Assembly (NCBI RefSeq): GCF_900113935.1
Contig: NZ_FORF01000002.1
Span: 62,001-126,000 of the forward strand
DNA: 64,000 bases
Reading direction: 5' to 3'
Source: Aquamicrobium aerolatum DSM 21857
GTDB taxonomy: Bacteria > Pseudomonadota > Alphaproteobacteria > Rhizobiales > Rhizobiaceae
Shown: piece after piece, positions 26,951 to 35,201 of the stretch
Numbering within the stretch: the stretch's first letter is position 1
Layout: every line of letters begins with the position of its first letter
Made by a program: the position numbers and the translations under genes
The notes under the pieces: generated by a model
The model's input: the letters and a program-made list of their open reading frames with translations, nothing else
The model's database searches: none
What the model was told of the DNA's origin: nothing

Positions 26951-27406
26951 TCAGTGGTTCTTCTGCGCGGTGGCGATGATCTCACGCGCGCGTGTCTTGT
27001 ATTCCTCGGGGAAGTCACACTCGTTGAGGCCCTTCAGGATCGGTGCGACATAGGCGTCGGTCGGAGCCCAGGGGCGGAATTCACCGGGGATGAAATAGGT
27101 GCTCGAAGGAACGCTGCGGCCTTCTGCATCGACGAGTGTCACCGGGACATGAACCCACTGCGCTTCTTCAACATGCGCAGCGCCGTCCATCTTGGCCATG
27201 TCTTCGTCGGTCAGCTCATACTGGATGCCATAGGTGACGGCGCCTTCCTTCGGCAGCAAGGTGCAGCCGGCAACGCCGTCCATGCTGCATTTTCCGAAGC
27301 TCAGCTCGAAACCTTCCAGACGCATGAAGCCGACATTGCGCGCTGACGGGCAAACGCTACGCATGGCGTCTTCGACCAGCAATGTTCCATAGGCAAAATA
27401 GTGCAT
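26951..27406 (-). CDS. Gamma-glutamylcyclotransferase-fold protein (AIG2/GGCT-like)
   Basis: This 151-residue protein begins MHYFAYGTLL, the YGTL substrate loop of the GGCT/AIG2 fold, and has an acidic pair in AAHVEEAQWVHV where a catalytic Glu is expected. Such proteins release 5-oxoproline from gamma-glutamyl amines or amino acids. ATG 27406 has CAGGAGAAT upstream; the long extension of the frame overlaps the ATPase gene in another frame and is not credible. Its presence inside a peptide transporter operon, next to an island with a gamma-glutamyl ligase-like gene and an oxoprolinase-like gene, is notable. Confidence 0.78.
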   Translation of the reverse strand: MHYFAYGTLLVEDAMRSVCPSARNVGFMRLEGFELSFGKCSMDGVAGCTLLPKEGAVTYGIQYELTDEDMAKMDGAAHVEEAQWVHVPVTLVDAEGRSVPSSTYFIPGEFRPWAPTDAYVAPILKGLNECDFPEEYKTRAREIIATAQKNH

Positions 27407-27473
27407 GATATTCTCCTGTAACCCCCGCATCGCGGAGCGTTTTTTCCAGATTGCAGGTTGTTTTCGACAGACC

Positions 27474-28517
27474 TCAGACGGCTGACACCGATTGCCAGAC
27501 GTCGGGATTGCTTGCGCGCAACGCGAAATCCTCGGCCTGCTGCCAATGGTGGCAGCGCACCATCCGCTCTCCGCCGGGAGATGCGATGACGACGGCTTCG
27601 GGCATCTGATCCTTGCAGATCGACGTCGCGAGCGGGCAGCGCTGGGCAAATCGGCAGCCGTCGATCTTTTCCATCAGGTCAGGCGGGGAGCCCGGAATGG
27701 AGATCGGCTGCTTGTCGCTTCCCAGAACCGAAACGGCGTTGATCAGGCCGATCGTGTAAGGGTGCTTCGGCGCCGCAATGACCTCCTCGGTCGGCCCCGA
27801 TTCAACCAGCGTACCGGCATACATCACCATTACCCGCTGGCAGTTCTCCGCCACCAGAGCCAGATCATGGGTCACCAGGATCAGAGCGAACTGATTTTCA
27901 GCCTGAAGCTCACGCAAACGCGCGAAAATCTGATCCTGAACGATGACGTCGAGTGCCGTTGTCGGCTCATCGGCCACGATCATTTTCGGAGACAGGGCGA
28001 GCGCCATTGCGATCACGGCGCGCTGGCGCATGCCCCCGGAAAACTGATGCGGATAGTCGCGGGCGCGCTCCGGCGCAACGCCGACCATTTCGAACAGGCG
28101 ATGGACAAGCGCATTGGCTTCCTGCTTGTCGATGGGACGATGCGCGCGGACGGCTTCGATGATCTGGTCGCCGACACGACGCACCGGATTGAGCGCGTTC
28201 AACGCACTTTGCGTGATCATCGCCACTTCGGCCCAACGCGCCTTGCGCCGCGTTTCGTCGTCGACCTCAAGCAGGTTGACCCCATCCAGCTCGATACGAC
28301 CGGAGGTGACATCACCGTTTTTCGGCAACACGCCCATGATCGTCTTCAGCAGGGTGCTTTTCCCGCATCCGGACTCACCCACCAGACCGACACGCTCACC
28401 GGCATGGATGGCAAAATCGATGTCCTTCAGCGCCTTTGCGGCACCTTTCTTGGTCTGGTAGTCGACGTTCAGGCCGCGCACACGCAGCACAGCGGCGTTT
28501 TCTTGCTGTTCACGCAT
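27474..28517 (-). CDS. Peptide-type ABC transporter ATP-binding protein (DppD-like)
   Basis: The 347-residue ATPase has Walker [12 protein letters not shown], signature FSGGMRQRAVIAMAL, Walker B MIVADEPTTALD, and the C-terminal oligopeptide-transporter extension with the Cys cluster around CRFAQRCPLATSIC, which in relatives binds an iron-sulfur cluster. ATG 28517 shares its first base with the end of the permease stop (TAATG); the 36-residue upstream extension lies inside that permease gene in another frame. Confidence 0.92.
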   Translation of the reverse strand: MREQQENAAVLRVRGLNVDYQTKKGAAKALKDIDFAIHAGERVGLVGESGCGKSTLLKTIMGVLPKNGDVTSGRIELDGVNLLEVDDETRRKARWAEVAMITQSALNALNPVRRVGDQIIEAVRAHRPIDKQEANALVHRLFEMVGVAPERARDYPHQFSGGMRQRAVIAMALALSPKMIVADEPTTALDVIVQDQIFARLRELQAENQFALILVTHDLALVAENCQRVMVMYAGTLVESGPTEEVIAAPKHPYTIGLINAVSVLGSDKQPISIPGSPPDLMEKIDGCRFAQRCPLATSICKDQMPEAVVIASPGGERMVRCHHWQQAEDFALRASNPDVWQSVSAV

Positions 28518-29389
28518 TATCTGCCTTCCTGTAGACGCGGGTTGACGACATCTTCGTAGGCGCGGCCGATGAAGTAGACCGAAGTCACCAGAACCATGAT
28601 CGCGACGCCGGGGGGCACGACCCACCAGGGCGCGCGGTACATCATCTGCGATGCGTAGGCCTCGTAGATGATCGAGCCCCAGCTGACGACGTCCGGATCA
28701 CCGAAGCCGAGAAAGCCGATGCTGGCTTCCGTGATGATCGCCCAGGCAAGAGCAAAGGTGATCGACGTCATCGCCAGCGGCAGGACGTTCGGCGCGATCT
28801 CGCGATAGAGAATGTCAAAGTCGCTCGCGCCAGTGGTCCGCGCCGCAGCAACGAATTGCCGTTCACGCAGGGACATCACCTCGGCGCGCACAATGCGTGC
28901 CGTGGAACGCCACAAGACCACCACCATCGCCAGGACAATCGTCCAGATGCTGCGCCCGCTCAGCGACAACACGACAATGATGAAGGGCAGAAACGGAAGC
29001 CCCAACAGGATGTCGGTAATGCGCATCAGCAACGAGTCGATGCGTCCGCCAAAATATCCGGCGATCAGCCCGAAGTTGAGCCCGATGATGACCGAGCCGA
29101 CGGCAGTCAGCACGCCGATGATCATCGCAGGGCGCGCGCCCCACAGCATCTGGCTGAAAACGTCACGACCAAAGACCGTCGTACCGAGCCAGTGCTCGGA
29201 GCTTGGCGGCGCAAGGCGCAACAGCTTGCCGGCTGCATCATAATTACGCGCCATCGGATCGAAAGGCGCAATCCACGGACCGACGATTGCCAGGATGACG
29301 CAGAAACCAAACACGAGAAGGCTGATGCGGCCACCTGTCGTCGCCCATGTTGCCTGATAGAATTTTCGCAAAATATCCATGACAGCCAT
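28517..29389 (-). CDS. Peptide-type ABC transporter permease (DppC-like)
   Basis: A 290-residue inner-membrane permease with an N-terminal transmembrane segment (ISLLVFGFCVILAIVGPWIAPF) followed by the extracytoplasmic loop containing HWLGTTVFGRDVFSQML, which is typical of DppC/OppC. The conserved EAA-like loop is around REIAPNVLPLAM. ATG 29389 overlaps the stop of the partner permease (ATGA). Confidence 0.92.
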   Translation of the reverse strand: MAVMDILRKFYQATWATTGGRISLLVFGFCVILAIVGPWIAPFDPMARNYDAAGKLLRLAPPSSEHWLGTTVFGRDVFSQMLWGARPAMIIGVLTAVGSVIIGLNFGLIAGYFGGRIDSLLMRITDILLGLPFLPFIIVVLSLSGRSIWTIVLAMVVVLWRSTARIVRAEVMSLRERQFVAAARTTGASDFDILYREIAPNVLPLAMTSITFALAWAIITEASIGFLGFGDPDVVSWGSIIYEAYASQMMYRAPWWVVPPGVAIMVLVTSVYFIGRAYEDVVNPRLQEGR

Positions 29390-30360
29390 CAATGGTTGAC
29401 GATACGTGGGTCAAGAATGCTGTAGAGAAGGTCAGCCATCAGCGTGCCCGCCACGGTCAGCGCCGCGATCAGCAAGAAGGCAGCCTGCACCATCGGAAAG
29501 TCCGAGTGACCAACGGCTTCGACCATCAGCAGGCCGAGGCCCGGCCACGAGAACACGGTTTCGATGACAACCGATCCGGCAACCGCCCAGCCCAGCGTCA
29601 TCGGCAGCGTGGTGGCAATCGGCAGCAGCGAATTGCGCATCGCATGGCGATAGAGGACCGCCTTCTCCGTCAGACCCTTCATCCGCGCCAGCTCGATATA
29701 TTCCTCGCCCACGGTGGCAAGAATGCTCGAGCGCATCAGCAGGAACGGGAAGCAGAAATTGTAGATCGTGTTGATCAGAAACGGCAGCGCCAGGTGATGA
29801 AGGAAATCGAGCGAAAAATACATTCGCCAGTCTTCATCCGGGAACATGCCAGGCGTCACGATATGACCAACCGGAAACAGATCCAGCTTGATTGAGAAAA
29901 ACAGGATCGCGATCATGCTCAGCCAGAAAACCGGCGCGGACTGAAGCGCGGTGGACACGAACACAAGGATCGCCTCGGTCTTGGAGCCGCGTTTCCAGCC
30001 AAGAATGGCACCGACGAAGCTGCCGAGCACATAGGCCGCGATCATGGACGGGAACACGAGCAGGATCGTGTTGAGCAAGCGCCCGCCGATCTCTTCGGCG
30101 ACCGGCCTTCCGGTATGGAACGACAGGCCGAAATCAAGTGTCGCCAGATTTCCCAGATAGCGCAGATATTGCTCCCACAAAGGCTTGTCGAGGCCGAACT
30201 GGATTTTCAGGGCCTCCTGCGCCTTGGGGTAAAGTGCAGGGCTGATGACCGTCGCCGTCGGGTCGCCTGGCAGCATCCGGAACATGAAGAACATCAGGGT
30301 CAGCATGGTGAAAAGCGTCAGCGCCGAATGCCAGAGGCGGCGCAGCCAGAATGACGACAT
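29389..30360 (-). CDS. Peptide-type ABC transporter permease (DppB-like)
   Basis: A 323-residue permease with an N-terminal transmembrane segment, the loop MLPGDPTA characteristic of DppB/OppB, and the EAA-type segment RHAMRNSLLPIATTL. ATG 30360 has GGGGAGAAC just upstream; a start 18 codons earlier has no such site. It pairs with the DppC-like permease that overlaps its stop. Confidence 0.92.
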   Translation of the reverse strand: MSSFWLRRLWHSALTLFTMLTLMFFMFRMLPGDPTATVISPALYPKAQEALKIQFGLDKPLWEQYLRYLGNLATLDFGLSFHTGRPVAEEIGGRLLNTILLVFPSMIAAYVLGSFVGAILGWKRGSKTEAILVFVSTALQSAPVFWLSMIAILFFSIKLDLFPVGHIVTPGMFPDEDWRMYFSLDFLHHLALPFLINTIYNFCFPFLLMRSSILATVGEEYIELARMKGLTEKAVLYRHAMRNSLLPIATTLPMTLGWAVAGSVVIETVFSWPGLGLLMVEAVGHSDFPMVQAAFLLIAALTVAGTLMADLLYSILDPRIVNH

Positions 30361-30458
30361 CAACGTTCTCCCCAAATCGCTGCAGAACGCTCCGCACATC
30401 GTGCGAGGCGGCAATCGTCAAACGTCTCGCGACGGCTCACGCAACAGGGCATCGGCTG

Positions 30459-31466
30459 TCACTCCTGCTCAACTGGTGCGGCATCGGCGAAATGGCACAT
30501 CACCCGATGCTCATTGCTGGCATCCGCCTGCGGCTCTGAAACCGCGCAGATCGGCTGCGCGATCGGGCAGCGCGGATGGAAGCGGCACCCGGTAGGCAAA
30601 TTGGAGGCATTCGGGATCGCACCCTTGATCTCGATCGACGGCCGCTTGCCCTTCGGATCTATCGAAGGCGTCGCCCCCAACAGAGCGCGCGTATAGGGAT
30701 GCCGTGGTGACTTCAGGATCTCGGCAGCCGGTCCGTACTCGACAATCTTGCCCAGATACATGATCGCCAGCTTGTCGCAGATGGCGCCCGCCGACGACAG
30801 GTCGTGCGTGATATAGAGCAGCGCCAGCCGACGCTGCGCCACCAGCTTCTTCAACAGCTGGATGATGCCCCACTTGATCGAGACGTCGAGCATCGAAATC
30901 GGCTCGTCGGCCACCAGCAATTCAGGCTGAAGCACGATTGCACGCGCAATGCAGACACGCTGGCGCTGGCCACCGGAAAGCTGGTGCGGAAATTTGTCCA
31001 GATATTGCTCAACCGGCGTAAGACCAGCCTCGGTGAGCGCGCGGACAACCGCCTCCTGTCGCTCCGCTGCGGTCAGCTTCATCCGCTGATAGAGCAAAGG
31101 CCGCGCGATCAGCTCGCCAACCTTGTGCTGAGGGTTCAGGGAACCATACGGATCCTGAAACACCATCTGCACACGACGGTGAAAGGCGCGCCGATCCTGT
31201 TCCTTGAGGTCATGCGCACTGGCAGACCCGAACATGACGTCACCATCCGTCGGCCTTTCCAGGCCGACCATCAGCCGCGCCATCGTGGACTTGCCGCAGC
31301 CACTCTCTCCGACGAGGCCAAGAACCTCCCCTTCCAGAATGCTGAAATCGACACCATCCACGGCACGCAGAACACGCGGCGACGCCCCTTTCTTGCGAAA
31401 GGGGTTAAATCTCAAAAAGCGCTCCGGCAAAGCATAATGCTTCGCCAGACCATTTACGGTTATCAT
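30459..31466 (-). CDS. Peptide-type ABC transporter ATP-binding protein (DppF-like)
   Basis: The 335-residue ATPase has Walker [11 protein letters not shown], signature [15 protein letters not shown], Walker [13 protein letters not shown] and the C-terminal [14 protein letters not shown] cluster. It is the first gene of the eight-gene operon that runs to 23408, and is divergent from the LysR gene at 31701. In most relatives the two ATPases are adjacent; here they flank the permeases. Confidence 0.92.
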   Translation of the reverse strand: MITVNGLAKHYALPERFLRFNPFRKKGASPRVLRAVDGVDFSILEGEVLGLVGESGCGKSTMARLMVGLERPTDGDVMFGSASAHDLKEQDRRAFHRRVQMVFQDPYGSLNPQHKVGELIARPLLYQRMKLTAAERQEAVVRALTEAGLTPVEQYLDKFPHQLSGGQRQRVCIARAIVLQPELLVADEPISMLDVSIKWGIIQLLKKLVAQRRLALLYITHDLSSAGAICDKLAIMYLGKIVEYGPAAEILKSPRHPYTRALLGATPSIDPKGKRPSIEIKGAIPNASNLPTGCRFHPRCPIAQPICAVSEPQADASNEHRVMCHFADAAPVEQE

Positions 31467-31700
31467 GACTTTTTCGCTCCAACAGGTCGCCGTCGATGAG
31501 ACACTGAAACCGGTGACGACGCATGCGCCGCAAAAGAAAGCACCGATACCGTTTCATTTCCTCTCAATTTTATGCGATTTTTGGCCTGTTCCCTACCATG
31601 ACATTCAATATCAAGCCATTTATAGGAAACTCTCGCATTCACGTACAATGCTGTTTTGGCGACAACACATGCCGAAAACTCATACAAAGGAGGGATTGAG
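31467..31700. promoter_or_regulatory. Divergent promoter region between the transporter operon and a LysR gene
   Basis: 234 bases without a supported gene. It is AT-richer than the flanks, with TTTCATTTCCTCTCAATTTT and CATTCAATATCAAGCCATTT stretches. The LysR product made to the right is the obvious candidate to bind here; I could not single out a T-N11-A site with confidence. A GGAGGG ribosome-binding site ends the region. Confidence 0.5.
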
Positions 31701-32669
31701 ATGAGGCGCACCCTGCCTTCGACCGGCGCGCTGGCATGCTTCGAGGCCGCTTTTCGCCTGAACAGCGTCTCGGCTGCAGCCGACGAATTGAACCTGACAC
31801 AGAGCGCCGTCAGCCGCCGCATCCTCTCGCTGGAGGAATTGCTCGGCAAACCGCTGTTTCAAAGAGAGCATCGACGCCTGATCCCCGAGCCGGCAGCCAT
31901 TCGATACGCCAGGGAGGTCGAGCGCATTCTTGGCGAACTGGAGACCGCAACCAGCCGGTTTATTGCCGAGCGCGACGATGTCGGGCTTCTGACTGTCGCC
32001 ATGCCGCCCACCTTCGGCTCGCGGTGCCTGATCCCGAAACTGAACGACTTTATCGCACAGCATCAGGGGATCGATATCAATTTTGTTTCGAAGATCAGAC
32101 CGTTCGATTTCGAACAGGAGAAAATCGACGTCGCGATCTATCTGGGCCACGCGAAATGGCCGGGAGCCCATCTCAACTTCCTCACCGATGATTATGTCCT
32201 GCCTGTCTGTTCGCCGGAATTTCTGGCCAACAATTCGATCACCGATGCAAAAGACGTGATGAAATGCCAGCTTCTGCACCACACGACCCAACCGAACCTG
32301 TGGAAGAACTGGTGTCTTGCGCATGAGATCGAAGCGACTGACTTCAAAACCGGGCCACGTTTCGAGTTCTTCTCGCACGTCATCGGCGCAGCAATGGCAG
32401 GCGTCGGGATTGCCCTGATCTCCGATCTGCTGATCCAGAAAGAACTGCGCAATGGCGAGCTCGTCGTGCCACTCGGCACCAGGATGAAATGTGAGGAGGC
32501 CTATTATTTCGCCTTTCCGCCCCGCTCTGCCGAAGATGTCAACGTGCAGAAATTTGGCGCGTGGCTGAAGCATGTCTTCGCGCAACCTGCCGCCCGTCGG
32601 ACTTCACGGCCGGCTGCATCGGCGCAATTGCCGTCCGGGACACGAGAAAGCCAGCCTGTCACCGACTGA
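31701..32669 (+). CDS. LysR-family transcriptional regulator (GcvA-like)
   Basis: The 322-residue protein has an N-terminal helix-turn-helix (residues about 8-65, with SVSAAADELNLTQSAVSRRI) and a C-terminal effector domain of the GcvA type. ATG 31701 follows AAAGGAGGGATTGAG, an excellent site; the 15-residue upstream extension is not needed. It is divergent from the peptide-type transporter operon and probably controls it. Its C-terminal 25 residues are rich in Ala, Pro, Arg and Ser beyond the usual family end. Confidence 0.88.
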   Translation: MRRTLPSTGALACFEAAFRLNSVSAAADELNLTQSAVSRRILSLEELLGKPLFQREHRRLIPEPAAIRYAREVERILGELETATSRFIAERDDVGLLTVAMPPTFGSRCLIPKLNDFIAQHQGIDINFVSKIRPFDFEQEKIDVAIYLGHAKWPGAHLNFLTDDYVLPVCSPEFLANNSITDAKDVMKCQLLHHTTQPNLWKNWCLAHEIEATDFKTGPRFEFFSHVIGAAMAGVGIALISDLLIQKELRNGELVVPLGTRMKCEEAYYFAFPPRSAEDVNVQKFGAWLKHVFAQPAARRTSRPAASAQLPSGTRESQPVTD

Positions 32670-32705
32670 CCGCAGCGAGAGGGGGACGACGACAGATCAA
32701 AACTG

Positions 32706-32794
32706 ATCGCCGTCCCAAAGCGCGCTTTGGCTGCTCGTTTTCACGCATGTCCTTATCCCGAAACCGGTTCCCACTTTCGGGGGACATGCCTTAG
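32706..32794. repeat. Palindromic intergenic repeat between convergent LysR genes
   Basis: It includes CCAAAGCGCGCTTTGG, a perfect palindrome, then CACGCATGTCC and the CCGAAACCGGTTCCCACTTTCGG module with GGACATGCC. It ends CCTTAG, whose TTA is the stop codon of the minus-strand LysR gene, as also seen at 6360 and 49484. Confidence 0.8.
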
Positions 32795-33684
32795 CTAACC
32801 TGCCCGATCAACCATTTCTGAAAGTCCTGCGCGAGCGGATTTTCAATCTTTCCTTCTGGCAGGACGACATAGTAGCTGTTGTCGGTCGACATCGGGCGGT
32901 CGAAAATGATCTGAAGCGTACCCGATGCGAGTTCTTCTTCGATCAGATAGAGGGGCAGCAGGCCCGCGCCCATTCCCCGCGTCGCCGCCTCGATGACCAT
33001 CGAAAACTGGTCGAAACGGCTGCCGCGATAGGCGTCGCCATCGTCGACATCCTGCAACTGCAACCATTCGGCCCATTGCTTGGGACGGGTCGCAAGATGC
33101 AGCAGCGGCAAGCGGCAGATCTCGTGCGGCTCACCGATCTCATGACGCGCAAGCAGGCTGGGCGCGGCGACCGGCAGGATGATCTCGCCGCAAAGATAGG
33201 TGCAGATCGCATGCGCCCAGACCGGCTGGCCATAGTGGATCGCCAGATCGACATTCTCATGGGCAAGATCGAAGGGCTGCGAACGCGACGTCAAATCGAT
33301 GGACAGCGTCGGATAATGATCCATGAAACCGGGCAAACGCGGCATCAGCCAGCGATTGCCAAAAGTTGGCAAAGTGGCAATCGACAGCACGTCGCCGCCA
33401 TCAACCACCGCCCGTGCCCGCATCACCAGAGCTTCCGATTGTGCCAGAAGACGCCGGGCATCCGGCAGGATGCGCCGTCCTGCGGTCGATAGCAGGACCC
33501 GTTTGCGCACACGCTCGAACAGCGGCACGCCGAGCTGATCCTCAAGGGTCTGGATCTGACGGCTGATGGCGCTTTGCGTCAGGTTCAGCTCAACCGCCGC
33601 CTTGGTGAAATTCTCATGGCGCGCCGCAGCCTCGAAGGCTTGCAGGACAGCAAGGTCAGGGATCGATGTGCGACTGAGGTTCAT
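32791..33684 (-). CDS. LysR-family transcriptional regulator (GcvA-like) of the aminoadipate operon
   Basis: The 297-residue protein has a LysR helix-turn-helix (LQAFEAAARHENFTKAA, LTQSAISRQIQTLE) and the effector domain. It is divergent from the hglS operon with 110 bases between the start codons, the usual LysR arrangement, so it probably senses a lysine-pathway intermediate and activates that operon. Its stop codon lies within the adjacent repeat element. Confidence 0.88.
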   Translation of the reverse strand: MNLSRTSIPDLAVLQAFEAAARHENFTKAAVELNLTQSAISRQIQTLEDQLGVPLFERVRKRVLLSTAGRRILPDARRLLAQSEALVMRARAVVDGGDVLSIATLPTFGNRWLMPRLPGFMDHYPTLSIDLTSRSQPFDLAHENVDLAIHYGQPVWAHAICTYLCGEIILPVAAPSLLARHEIGEPHEICRLPLLHLATRPKQWAEWLQLQDVDDGDAYRGSRFDQFSMVIEAATRGMGAGLLPLYLIEEELASGTLQIIFDRPMSTDNSYYVVLPEGKIENPLAQDFQKWLIGQVS

Positions 33685-33794
33685 TCTACTTCCGCATCAA
33701 AATAGTCCGACTAAGCATGAGATATCACACTTTGATCGCTATATCATATCAATTCAGAATGATTAGCTGCAATATTGCATGGAACGCCACCCTC
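33685..33794. promoter_or_regulatory. Divergent promoter region, LysR / hglS operon
   Basis: An AT-rich 110-base region with TGAGATATCACACTTTG and CTATATCATATCAATTC, suitable for a LysR binding site and a promoter. No strong ribosome-binding site precedes the hglS ATG, so the exact start remains uncertain within this region. Confidence 0.5.
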
Positions 33795-35192
33795 ATGACC
33801 GAAGCTCACCTTACATCTCCCGATGATATCCGCTCTGCCTTTTCCGCAGCGATGTCCGCCATGTATCGCGACGAGGTTCCCGCCTATGGAACGCTCATGG
33901 AGCTGGTCGCGGACGTCAACGCTGCAACCCTCGCCGCTGATCCGGCGCTGAAGGATCGTCTTGAGGCGACCGACTCGCTGGCGCGTATTTCCGAAGAGCG
34001 GCACGGCGCCATTCGTCTCGGCACACCGGCGGAACTGGCAATGATGCGCCGCGCCTTCGCCGTGATGGGGATGTTCCCGGTCGGTTATTACGATCTGTCG
34101 ACGGCGGGCGTGCCGGTCCATTCGACGGCGTTCCGTCCGATTTCCGATGAAAGCCTCAAGCGCAACCCGTTCCGTGTGTTCACCTCGCTGCTGCGGCTCG
34201 ATCTGATCGCCGACGAAGGCTTGCGCGCCGAGGCCGCAGCCGTGCTGGCCGGACGCAAGATCTTCACCGACAACGCCGTGCTCTTGATCGAAAAAGCCGA
34301 GCGCGATGGCGGTCTGGGTACTGCAGATGCCGAGCAGTTTGTCCGTGAGCTGCTCGAGACGTTCCGCTGGCACGACCAGGCCATTGTCGACACGCAGATG
34401 TATGCGCGTCTGCACGACGCCCACCGTCTGATTGCCGACGTGGTGTCGTTCAAGGGACCGCACATCAACCATCTGACGCCGCGCACGCTGGATATCGATG
34501 CCGTGCAGGACAAGATGCCCGCGCACAACATCGCGCCAAAGGCCGTGGTCGAAGGACCACCGACGCGCGCATGCCCGATCCTCTTGCGCCAGACCTCGTT
34601 CAAGGCGCTGGAAGAACCGGTGTCGTTCCAGTCCGGCGACGGCAGCTGGAAGGCCGGCTCGCACACCGCCCGTTTTGGCGAGATCGAGCAGCGCGGCGTG
34701 GCGCTGACGCCGAAAGGCCGCGCGCTTTACGACAAGCTGCTCAACGACACCCGCGCGCTGGTGCGCCCGGCCGCCGATGGCTCGAACGCGGCTGCCTATG
34801 TCACCACGCTGGGCGAAGTGTTTGCAGCATTTCCCGACGACTGGAATGGCATTCGTCAGGCCGGTCTAGGCTACTTCCGCTATAGCCTGACCGCCAAGGG
34901 ACAGAACGCCAGCATCCGCAGCGCCACACTGGAGACGGCGATTGCCGACGGTCTCGTGACCTTCGACCCTATTGTCTATGAAGACTTCCTGCCGGTCAGC
35001 GCCGCCGGAATCTTCCAGTCGAATCTGGGCGATCACGCGGCACAGGAATTTGTCGCCAGCCCGAACCAGGTCATGTTCGAGCGCGATCTCGGCGCCAAGG
35101 TCGTCGACGAATTTGCGCATTATGCGCAAATCGAACAGACTTCGATTGAAAGCTGCCTTGCAGTGATCGACAACGCCATCGCAGCTGAGTAG
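33795..35192 (+). CDS. hglS: 2-oxoadipate dioxygenase/decarboxylase (DUF1338 family, HglS)
   Basis: The 465-residue protein matches the HglS/YdcJ family, which converts 2-oxoadipate to D-2-hydroxyglutarate with O2 and iron in lysine catabolism. Candidate metal and substrate residues are visible in VPVHSTAFRP, GPHINHLTPRTLDID and GEIEQRGVALTPKG. I take ATG 33795, where the recognisable family N terminus begins (MTEAHLTSPDD); upstream in-frame ATGs at 33717 and 33759 are in AT-rich promoter-like sequence. It heads an operon with a D-2-hydroxyglutarate dehydrogenase-like flavoprotein, an aldehyde dehydrogenase and an aminotransferase, which are the steps on either side of it. Confidence 0.85.
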   Translation: MTEAHLTSPDDIRSAFSAAMSAMYRDEVPAYGTLMELVADVNAATLAADPALKDRLEATDSLARISEERHGAIRLGTPAELAMMRRAFAVMGMFPVGYYDLSTAGVPVHSTAFRPISDESLKRNPFRVFTSLLRLDLIADEGLRAEAAAVLAGRKIFTDNAVLLIEKAERDGGLGTADAEQFVRELLETFRWHDQAIVDTQMYARLHDAHRLIADVVSFKGPHINHLTPRTLDIDAVQDKMPAHNIAPKAVVEGPPTRACPILLRQTSFKALEEPVSFQSGDGSWKAGSHTARFGEIEQRGVALTPKGRALYDKLLNDTRALVRPAADGSNAAAYVTTLGEVFAAFPDDWNGIRQAGLGYFRYSLTAKGQNASIRSATLETAIADGLVTFDPIVYEDFLPVSAAGIFQSNLGDHAAQEFVASPNQVMFERDLGAKVVDEFAHYAQIEQTSIESCLAVIDNAIAAE

Positions 35193-35201
35193 CACTTTTC
35201 G

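Noticed and set aside
33717-33794. A longer HglS starting at 33717 or 33759
   Set aside because: The extra residues are encoded by AT-rich promoter-like sequence close to the divergent LysR start and do not look like the family N terminus.
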